Assembly: GCA_018812885.1 (NCBI GenBank)
Contig: JAHJCW010000057.1
Span: 1 to 5,274, forward strand
DNA: 5,274 nt
Reading direction: 5' to 3'
Origin: a bacterium
GTDB taxonomy: Bacteria; Fidelibacterota; Marinisomatia; Marinisomatales; JAHJCW01
Below are positions 1-5,274 of this stretch, piece by piece. The stretch's first letter is position 1, and each line of letters begins with the position of its first letter. A program made the translations under genes and the position numbers. The notes under the pieces are model-generated. The model was not told the origin of the DNA and made no database searches. It saw only the letters and a list, made by a program, of their open reading frames with translations.

Positions 1-679
1 ATATAGTAGCATTGATCTTTAGCTTATTGCGGATTATTCCTGCATCTTGGATGAGGTCATTAATTTTCTTTTCATCATATTCTACAATCTTCTTAGGGTC
101 AAAATTGTCAAAAGCTTTGCGGAAATTCTCACGCTTTTTCAGAACTATAGTCCAACTCAAACCGGCTTGAAAAGCATCCAATGTAATGTATTCGAACCAC
201 TTACGGTCATCATGATTAGGCGTACCCCATTCTTCATCGTGATATTTTAACATTAACTCATTGAAGCCTGGCCAATCGCAAGTTTTTTTCTTTTTACTTT
301 TTGCTGATTCATGATTTTTGTGATCTTTTAATTCTTCCTCAATTTCTTTCAAAATTTCTCCTGTTTCTATATCAATTAATTTTTCTTTATATTTATAAGG
401 AGTAACCGTTTTATCAATTACTCGTAACTTTTGAACCATTTTATTTTTATCATGATACTTTTCACTTCCTGCTATTATTTCGAACCTAGGATTCTGTTTG
501 CTGTTGAAGTTTGGATCTTTCTTTTTACCTTTAAATTTGTCATAAAGATGAACAGTTTCTTTAATATCAATTACAATACTTAGTTTATTTGAATTGCACT
601 TAGGACATTCATGAACAGTCATATTAGTGATTCTGTACTTACAATTTAAACATTGCTTATACTGAGTTGTTTCTGTCAT
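1..679 (-). CDS. tag: DNA-3-methyladenine glycosylase I with an N-terminal zinc-ribbon extension (partial, 3' end off window)
   Basis: Tag excises 3-methyladenine from alkylated DNA, the first step of cytosolic base-excision repair. I translated the minus strand by hand: 226 codons run open from ATG at 679 to the window edge. Residues 134-226 are the N-terminal half of Tag: CDWPG, then YHDEEWG, the QAGLSW helix, LKKRENF and QDAGIIRNK. Cys134 and His147 are 13 apart, like E. coli zinc-snap Cys4 and His17; the other two ligands lie outside the window. Tyr146 and Trp176 match base-contacting Tyr16 and Trp46; Asp168 replaces Glu38. E. coli Tag begins almost at that Cys, whereas here about 130 residues precede it: CLNC (10-13) and CPKC (25-28), a zinc ribbon, then a Lys/Glu-rich stretch with RVIDK, DIETGEI and DHKNHESAK, which resembles small stand-alone hypothetical proteins as I remember them. 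ATG 679 is the first start after an in-frame TAG 12 nt upstream; the ribosome site is weak. The Tag call is very secure; the role of the extension is unknown. Confidence 0.93.
   Translation of the reverse strand, partial: MTETTQYKQCLNCKYRITNMTVHECPKCNSNKLSIVIDIKETVHLYDKFKGKKKDPNFNSKQNPRFEIIAGSEKYHDKNKMVQKLRVIDKTVTPYKYKEKLIDIETGEILKEIEEELKDHKNHESAKSKKKKTCDWPGFNELMLKYHDEEWGTPNHDDRKWFEYITLDAFQAGLSWTIVLKKRENFRKAFDNFDPKKIVEYDEKKINDLIQDAGIIRNKLKINATI
241..280 (-). repeat. 40-bp direct repeat, inner copy (inside tag)
   Basis: Reading the minus strand from 280 to 241, this segment encodes CDWPGFNELMLKY at the start of the Tag domain. It matches 768-807 at 36 of 40 positions in the same orientation, with all four mismatches in the first half and the last 21 positions identical. 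The copies are offset by 527 bp, and the zinc-ribbon extension lies between them. Confidence 0.85.
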
Positions 680-699
680 ATCTTTTATCTATTTTTCTA

Positions 700-825
700 C
701 TAATACCTTTCCAGATGAATATTCCCAGGAGATTTTTTGGTATGTTCTACATAACCTTCTGAAGTGAGATATTTTAACATTAACTCATCGGAACCGGGCC
801 AATCGCAGCGTTTTAATTCGTTCAT
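700..825 (-). pseudogene. truncated duplicate of the tag 5' end (41-codon remnant)
   Basis: A short frame from ATG at 825 to TAG at 702-700 reads MNELKRCDWPGSDELMLKY and then 22 residues I do not recognise (LTSEGYVEHT..., ending HLERY). The first 19 residues are the expected start of an ordinary, unextended Tag protein. The fragment stops matching immediately before the YHDEEWG motif, so it has no catalytic domain. It lies 20 nt upstream of the extended tag gene on the same strand. I infer a leftover of the ancestral tag start, separated from the rest of the gene by a rearrangement. The unmatched tail could come from another gene: the +1-shifted frame also stays open to a TAG 11 nt before the tag start. 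It could be translated as a leader peptide, but no Shine-Dalgarno is visible. Confidence 0.7.
768..807 (-). repeat. 40-bp direct repeat, outer copy (tag remnant)
   Basis: This is the partner of the repeat at 241-280, encoding CDWPGSDELMLKY in the short remnant. Similarity ends abruptly at 768, which is the likely recombination breakpoint. Ninety percent identity argues for an event that is not extremely recent, or for recombination between two related tag alleles rather than a fresh duplication. Confidence 0.85.
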
Positions 826-839
826 AATTTTAATTCGTT
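811..839. repeat. 12-bp tandem direct repeat TTTTAATTCGTT
   Basis: TTTTAATTCGTT occurs at 811-822 and again at 828-839, a 17-bp period. The first copy lies in codons 2-5 of the tag remnant and the second just upstream of its ATG. Shorter TTTTAAT copies follow at 838 and 851. It could be slippage in AT-rich DNA or a repeated regulator site; the sequence does not decide. Confidence 0.6.
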
Positions 840-900
840 TTAATGTTAAATTTTAATTTTATTACGTAATTTATTGAAGAATTATAAAGGATTTTTCAGC
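826..900. promoter_or_regulatory. AT-rich divergent intergenic spacer with a 10-bp palindrome
   Basis: This 75-bp spacer lies between the minus-strand tag region and the plus-strand operon, so promoters for both probably sit here or just inside the remnant. I could not assign a convincing sigma-70 promoter or a Bacteroidota TTTG / TAnnTTTG pair. The clearest element is the perfect palindrome ATTACGTAAT at 861-870, 30 bp before the peptidase start, a possible operator. The regulatory role is inferred from position only. Confidence 0.4.
886..891 (+). promoter_or_regulatory. ribosome binding site that sets the peptidase start
   Basis: AAAGGA is followed by a 9-nt spacer to ATG at 901. This supports ATG 901 over the in-frame TTG at 874, which would place nine residues ahead of a well-formed signal peptide. 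Confidence 0.65.
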
Positions 901-2133
901 ATGAAGAAAAACATTATTTTATTTGTCATATTTATTATTTCAGTAAATAAAATAGCATTCTCACAAGATGTCATTAGCAATCATGGGGAATTTATTGAAA
1001 GTAAAAGTGAATTTCGTGAAGAAATGACGAAGAAAGCTGAGGAATTTAAATCACTTCAAAAAGAGCCTAAGTTATACTTTAAAATGGATTTTAAAGGTAT
1101 GGACCTACCTGATAATCCTGAAAACTTCACATCATATTGGCACAATGAACCGGTTAGCCAGGGGCTAACAGGAACTTGCTGGTGTTATTCCTCGACATCT
1201 TTCTTTGAATCGGAGATATACAGGCAAACCAATCAAAAATTAAAGCTGTCGGTTATGCATACGGTTTATTGGGAAACAGTTGAAAAAGCACGTCGATATG
1301 TACAGGAAAGAGGCAGTTCAGAATTTTCACAAGGATCAGAGGCAAATGCTACAATTAGGATTTGGAAGAAATATGGTGTTGTACCTTTTGAAGTATACAC
1401 AGGTTTGAAAGAGGGACAACAGTATAATGATCATGGTCAAATGTGGGATGATATGGATACATACTTGAAACATATCAAAGCCACAAGTAATTGGAATGAA
1501 GATGTTGTATTATCTACAATTAAATCAATCCTTAATTATTATTTAGGTGAGCCACCAATGTCATTCAAGATAGATGGTAAAAAAATGACTCCCAATACTT
1601 ATTTAGAAAAGGTTGTGAAGCTTAATCTTGATGATTATGTAAATATATTGTCACTTATGGAGAACCCGTATTATTCAATTGGTGAATATAAAGTTCTCGA
1701 TAATTGGTGGCACAATAGCGATTACTATAATATACCGTTAGATGATTTTATGATTGCAATAAAAAATGCCGTAAAAATGGGACTCACTGTTGGCATTGGT
1801 GGCGATGTATCCGAAGCAGGTATAAGTGAGCACAATGAAGTAGCTATGATACCATCTTTCGATATCCCTAGTCAATATATTGACGAAGATGCCCGTCAAT
1901 TTCGTTTCAGTAATCGTTCTACTACCGATGACCATGGCATTCATGTAGTTGGCTATCAAGATAGAATAGACGGGACTTGGTTTTTGATAAAGGATTCCGG
2001 CAGTGGTGGTCATACAGGTCCACATCCGGGCTACTATTTTTATCATGAAGATTACATTAAATTGAAAATGATAAATTTTATCGTTCATAAAGATGCCGTA
2101 AAAGATTTGTTAAGAAAATTCGACTTAGAGTAA
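901..2133 (+). CDS. secreted C1 (papain-fold, bleomycin hydrolase-like) cysteine peptidase
   Basis: This 410-residue protein is a predicted exported cysteine peptidase of clan CA, C1B-like. Residues 1-21 form a signal peptide: KK, a hydrophobic IILFVIFIIS core and a likely cut at AFS/Q, so it should act in the periplasm or outside the cell. Residues 23-65 are a charged linker. The active site is visible: oxyanion-hole Gln87 in VSQG, nucleophile Cys93 in GTCWCYSS (six residues apart, as in papain), His345 in DDHGIHVVGY. Asp365 in LIKDSG stands where papain has Asn175. Cys and His are about 250 residues apart, against about 134 in papain, and this long insertion points to the bleomycin hydrolase branch. 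The C-terminal GYYFYHEDYIKLKM block recalls related peptidases of Bacteroidota-like bacteria. ATG 901 is preferred on ribosome-site and signal-peptide grounds. The stop overlaps the rpe start (TAATG), so the two are co-translated. The substrate is unknown; aminopeptidase or endopeptidase activity is possible. Confidence 0.88.
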   Translation: MKKNIILFVIFIISVNKIAFSQDVISNHGEFIESKSEFREEMTKKAEEFKSLQKEPKLYFKMDFKGMDLPDNPENFTSYWHNEPVSQGLTGTCWCYSSTSFFESEIYRQTNQKLKLSVMHTVYWETVEKARRYVQERGSSEFSQGSEANATIRIWKKYGVVPFEVYTGLKEGQQYNDHGQMWDDMDTYLKHIKATSNWNEDVVLSTIKSILNYYLGEPPMSFKIDGKKMTPNTYLEKVVKLNLDDYVNILSLMENPYYSIGEYKVLDNWWHNSDYYNIPLDDFMIAIKNAVKMGLTVGIGGDVSEAGISEHNEVAMIPSFDIPSQYIDEDARQFRFSNRSTTDDHGIHVVGYQDRIDGTWFLIKDSGSGGHTGPHPGYYFYHEDYIKLKMINFIVHKDAVKDLLRKFDLE

Positions 2134-2786
2134 TGATTAAAATTGCACCATCAATATTATCAGCGGATTTCTCCGATTTGAAAAGCGCAATTGCGCTATG
2201 CCAAAGCGCCGGTGCGGATTACCTTCACATTGATGTAATGGATGGGCATTTTGTACCAAATTTAACAATTGGCCCGGTCGTGTTAAAATCGATTAGACCA
2301 AAAACGGATTTATTCTTAGATGTTCATTTAATGGTTACCAATCCTGAAGAACTCGTTGAACCATTTGTTAGAGCAGGTGCAGATAATATTACCTTCCATA
2401 TTGAGGCAATTGAAAATCCAATAAAATTAATTGAACATATTAAATCATTTAATAAGCAGGTAGGTATCTCTATTAAACCCGGAACATCCTTGGATATTTT
2501 AGATCCGTATTTAGAATTAATAGACTTAATCTTGATTATGTCAGTTGAACCCGGGTTTGGTGGACAGCAATATATTCCTGAGTCCACTGCTCGGATTCAG
2601 CAATTAGATAAATCGTTGAAAATATTAGGAATTCGTAAACAGATATTAATAGAAGTAGATGGCGGTATAAAATTGTCGAATGCTAAAATTGTAAAAGAGG
2701 CAGGTGCTGATATTCTTGTAGCAGGGTCGGCAATATTTAACGCAGAAGATCCGCATGTCGCAATCGAAAAATTCAAAAATATATAA
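2133..2786 (+). CDS. rpe: ribulose-phosphate 3-epimerase
   Basis: Rpe interconverts D-ribulose-5-phosphate and D-xylulose-5-phosphate in the cytosolic pentose phosphate pathway. The 217-residue product has normal family length and a complete TIM-barrel signature: Ser7 in APSILSADF, His32 and acid-base Asp34 in HIDVMDGHFVPN, metal-ligand His65 in DVHLMV, the phosphate-binding MSVEPGFGGQ loop (136-145), and the second catalytic Asp176 in EVDGGI. The late GADILVAGSAIF segment is the second phosphate-binding element. The four metal ligands expected from the family (His32, Asp34, His65, Asp176) are all present. Its ATG shares one base with the peptidase stop and has little Shine-Dalgarno of its own, so translation probably depends on reinitiation. 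Transketolase starts 3 nt after its stop, and its product xylulose-5-P is the transketolase donor substrate. Confidence 0.97.
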   Translation: MIKIAPSILSADFSDLKSAIALCQSAGADYLHIDVMDGHFVPNLTIGPVVLKSIRPKTDLFLDVHLMVTNPEELVEPFVRAGADNITFHIEAIENPIKLIEHIKSFNKQVGISIKPGTSLDILDPYLELIDLILIMSVEPGFGGQQYIPESTARIQQLDKSLKILGIRKQILIEVDGGIKLSNAKIVKEAGADILVAGSAIFNAEDPHVAIEKFKNI

Positions 2787-2789
2787 AAG

Positions 2790-4816
2790 ATGAGAACATA
2801 TAAAGAAATTGAAAATTTTATTGAGTGGTCTGAAGAAGATAAAGATCAATTTGCAGTTAGTGTGATTAAAGGTTTAGTTATGGACGGAGTACGGAATGCC
2901 AACTCTGGTCACACGGGCGGAGCAATGTCCTCTGCGGATTTTGTATATGTACTATTTACTGATTTCCTAAACTTTGATCCTAATAATCCAAAATGGTTCA
3001 ATCGCGACCGCTTTGTTTTATCTGCCGGTCACGAATCTATGTTATTTACTCAGTTTTACATTTGATTGGATGGTTTAAGAAAAAAAATCTTAAGCAATTC
3101 CGTCAGCTTGAAAGTAATACACCCGGTCACCCTGAAGTTAAATTGCCGGGAGTTGAAGCAACTACCGGACCATTAGGACAGGGAGTTGGAATGGCAGTTG
3201 GTATGGCGCTGTCTGAAGCTTTTCTGAATGAAACTATCGGTAATTTATCAAAAAATGCTAAAGACCTTGTAAATCATTTTACTTATGTATTAGCAGGAGA
3301 CGGCGATTTGCAGGAACCGGTTAGTCTAGGAGCTGCAGCATTAGCTGGACATTGGAATTTGCACAAACTAATAATGTTTTATGATTCGAATTCAGCACAG
3401 ATTTCTGGTAACACAAATCGGGCTGATTCCACTGATATAGCATTGGTATTTGAAGGACTTGGTTGGCATGTACAAAAAATCAACGGACATGATCATAACG
3501 CCATCAGGGATGCAATACAAACCGCACAGGTTATTGAAAGACCTAATATAATTATTGGTGAAACAATAATTGGTAATGGATGTGCAAACATGGAAGGGAA
3601 TCATAATACGCATGGTGTGCCATTAGCACAGGATGAAATTGATCAAACAAAAGTAAAATTTGGATTACCGGACAAACAATTTTATATCCCCCAATGTGTA
3701 ACTGATCACTTTCAGAAAAGGTTTAGTGATTTATTAGATGCTAGTGCTGATTGGAATTCACAATTAGAAAAACTTCGTAAAGAAAAAACTTTTAATACAA
3801 AATGGTCTCAGATTGTGGAAAACAAAATATTGGATTTGGGTCTCCCTGAATTTGACAAAGATATAGCTCTTGCTACACGTAAAGCATTTGGAATCACTTT
3901 GGAAAAATTTGCGGAACAAATCCCGCATTTGGTCGGTGGATCTGCAGATCTTGAACCATCAAATTACACAAGTGGATTTGCTAATATATATCGTGATTTT
4001 CAAAAGGATAATCGAATAGGGCGTAACATTGCGTTTGGGGTTCGAGAATTTCCGATGGCGACCATTTTAAATGGAATGGCGTTGCATGGTGGCATGATTC
4101 CATTTGGCGGTACTTTTTTAGTTTTTTCAGATTATGCACGACCGGCTTTGCGTTCAGCAGCTATGCAGGAAATTAGAGTCATTCATGAGTTTTCACACGA
4201 TTCTTTTTATGTGGGTGAGGACGGACCAACTCATCAACCTGTTGAGCACATCATGGCGCTGAGGACTATACCAAATTATACTGTTTTCCGCCCGGCTGAT
4301 CCTAAAGAAACAGCAGTTTGTTTTAAACTAGCTATTGAATCCAACGATAATCCCAGTGCTTTATTAGTAACAAGACAGAACTTACCCGTACTGCCTTTTA
4401 GTTATAATAAAATTGAAGATGGTGTCAGAAAAGGAGCTTACGTTGTTAAAGATTGTGATGGACAGCCGGAAATCGTTTTATTAGCTACTGGTTCAGAAGT
4501 ATCTTTAGCTTTGGAAGTAGCAAATATATTAAATGGGAAACGGGTTAGAGTTATCAGTATGCCATCATGGGAATTATTCGATCAGCAATCAAAAAGATAT
4601 AAAGAGAGTTTGATTCCCACTCGTGGCTGCTTAAAGGTATCGCTTGAAGCGGGAATAACACAAGGTTGGGAAAGGTATGTGGGACCAAGCGGATTAATGA
4701 TTGGATTAAATACTTACGGATTATCAGCACCTTATCAAGACCTTGCCAAGCGATTTGGATTTACTCCAAAACAAGTTGTTAGTAAAATTAATAAACATCT
4801 AAAGAAATTATTATGA
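2790..4816 (+). CDS. tkt: transketolase, interrupted by a one-base frameshift
   Basis: Transketolase moves two-carbon ketol units between pentose, hexose and triose phosphates using thiamine diphosphate. Frame one (2790-3044) gives residues 1-85 with His41 in SGHTGG and His81 in SAGHES. The match then jumps frame: frame one hits TGA at 3063-3065, while the frame entered at 3047 continues YSVLHL... to TGA at 4814-4816. Restoring one base gives about 675 residues, the usual length. The rest is intact: GDGDLQE (170 on) opening the ThDP-Mg motif, GGSADL, catalytic Glu420 in GVREF, Asp478 and His482 in GEDGPTHQP, and a C-terminal domain ending near KINKHL. Glu82 replaces the Gly of the E. coli-type GHGSML motif; this may be normal in the subtype. 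No other lesion is visible, so a sequencing slip or very recent mutation is likelier than an old pseudogene. The stop overlaps rpiB by four bases. Confidence 0.95.
3042..3049 (+). other. frameshift site in transketolase
   Basis: The sequence TTATTTAC carries the break. Family-like residues end at Ser-Met-Leu with TTA 3042-3044 and resume at Tyr-Ser with TAC 3047-3049, so one base is missing, most simply a T from the TTT at 3045-3047. No X-XXY-YYZ slippery heptamer is in phase here, which argues against programmed -1 frameshifting. Confidence 0.85.
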
Positions 4817-5250
4817 AAATCGTTCTTGCTGCCGATCATGCCGGATTTGACTTAAAAAATCATGTGAAGGATTATTTGACTAAGTCAGAATATCAAGTTG
4901 AAGATTTTGGTGCTTATGAATATGATTCCACCGATGATTACCCCGATTTTATAATACCGGCAGCTCGAGTGGTTGGAAGTTCTAAAAATACATTTGGAAT
5001 TATTTTCGGAGGTTCCGGTCAAGGCGAGGCAATGGCCGCCAATCGTGTGAAAGGCGTAAGAACAGTTGTATATTATGATGGTCCAAAAAAAATTATCAAA
5101 TTATCTCGTGAACATAATAATGCGAATATTCTGTCATTAGGAGCAAGATTTATTTCTAAAGAAAAAGCTATCGAAGTGATTGAATTGTGGCTAAAAACAC
5201 CTTTTGAAGGCGAAAGACATTTACAGCGTATCAAGAAACTTGATAAATGA
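4813..5250 (+). CDS. rpiB: ribose-5-phosphate isomerase B, glutamate-type
   Basis: RpiB interconverts ribose-5-phosphate and ribulose-5-phosphate in the cytosol. The 145-residue product has normal LacAB/RpiB length and these signatures: AADHAG (6-11, Asp8 and His9 at the sugar site), the FGGSGQGEAMAANR loop (65-78), LSREHNNANIL (97-107, His101) and the closing GERHLQRI. E. coli RpiB has catalytic Cys66 in an ICGTGVG loop; here that position is Gly66. The loop instead resembles the Mycobacterium tuberculosis type (FGGSGNGE), in which Glu75 is the base, corresponding to Glu72 here. So it is probably active by the glutamate mechanism. The ATG overlaps the transketolase stop (ATGA), a standard coupled junction, and its product ribose-5-P is a transketolase substrate. 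The related LacA/LacB galactose-6-phosphate isomerases are unlikely given the pentose phosphate context. Confidence 0.96.
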   Translation: MKIVLAADHAGFDLKNHVKDYLTKSEYQVEDFGAYEYDSTDDYPDFIIPAARVVGSSKNTFGIIFGGSGQGEAMAANRVKGVRTVVYYDGPKKIIKLSREHNNANILSLGARFISKEKAIEVIELWLKTPFEGERHLQRIKKLDK

Positions 5251-5274
5251 TTTGAGAATTTGAAGTGTGATGTC

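Noticed and set aside
47..250. Plus-strand 67-codon frame near the left edge
   Set aside because: It is antisense to the clearly coding Tag domain on the minus strand, starts inside it and resembles no known protein.
241..807. Direct repeats as attachment sites of an integrated mobile element
   Set aside because: The segment between them is only about 0.5 kb with no integrase, transposase or terminal inverted repeats; recombination between tag copies explains it more simply.
874..900. TTG start adding nine residues to the peptidase
   Set aside because: The extension precedes a complete signal peptide, and ATG 901 has a well-spaced AAAGGA; the AAAGGA would lie inside the coding region if TTG were used.
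826..900. Specific -35/-10 or Bacteroidota-type promoter
   Set aside because: The stretch is so A/T-rich that many weak hexamers fit; no TTTG / TAnnTTTG pair at proper spacing was seen, so no promoter is assigned.
1738..2088. Minus-strand 116-codon frame inside the peptidase gene
   Set aside because: It is opposite the segment coding the active-site His and Asp, with no start signal or recognisable motif.
2324..2849. Minus-strand frames of 87 and 67 codons under rpe and the start of tkt
   Set aside because: They are shadows of strongly conserved rpe sequence on the other strand and have no family features.
2993..3046. Independent start at ATG 2993 for the downstream transketolase frame
   Set aside because: The 18 residues from that ATG are out-of-frame translation of the conserved NRDRF/SAGHES region; true family sequence starts at TAC 3047.
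3042..3065. Programmed ribosomal frameshift in transketolase
   Set aside because: No in-phase slippery heptamer or evident stimulatory stem follows, and transketolase is not known to use frameshifting.
3392..3613. Minus-strand 73-codon frame within tkt
   Set aside because: It is antisense to the ThDP-binding domain and looks like a random open frame.
5251..5274. Terminator or further gene after rpiB
   Set aside because: Only 24 bases remain, with no hairpin or T run and too little for a coding call.

Overview
The window comes from an AT-rich bacterial chromosome. Its protein signatures (bleomycin-hydrolase-like C1 peptidase with a C-terminal GYYFYHEDY block, the transketolase subtype, weak Shine-Dalgarno sequences) fit the Bacteroidota/Ignavibacteriota/Chlorobiota assemblage best. 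This lineage is inferred from remembered protein style, not from a marker gene.

Left part (1-825, minus strand). A gene running off the left edge encodes DNA-3-methyladenine glycosylase I (Tag). About 130 residues precede the glycosylase domain: a two-CxxC zinc ribbon followed by a charged domain that resembles small stand-alone hypothetical proteins. Just upstream (825-700) lies a second, truncated copy of the canonical tag start, 36/40 identical in DNA to the start of the glycosylase domain. It looks like a scar of the rearrangement that created the fusion. An AT-rich divergent spacer (826-900) separates this from the right-hand genes and holds a 10-bp palindrome and 12-bp direct repeats.

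Right part (901-5250, plus strand). Four genes are packed head to tail: a secreted papain-fold (C1) peptidase, ribulose-phosphate 3-epimerase (rpe), transketolase (tkt) and ribose-5-phosphate isomerase B (rpiB). Junctions are a 1-nt overlap, a 3-nt gap and a 4-nt overlap, so this is almost certainly one operon with translational coupling. The last three enzymes interconvert ribulose-5-P, xylulose-5-P and ribose-5-P and feed transketolase, so they make up most of the non-oxidative pentose phosphate pathway. Transaldolase is not in view. The exported peptidase is an unexpected first gene.

Oddities: the transketolase reading frame is broken by what looks like a one-base loss in a short T run near 3045-3047, with perfect family-like sequence on both sides. 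RpiB lacks the E. coli-type catalytic cysteine and carries the glutamate used by the mycobacterial type. The peptidase has Asp where papain has its active-site Asn. I saw no RNA genes, CRISPR arrays or intact mobile elements.
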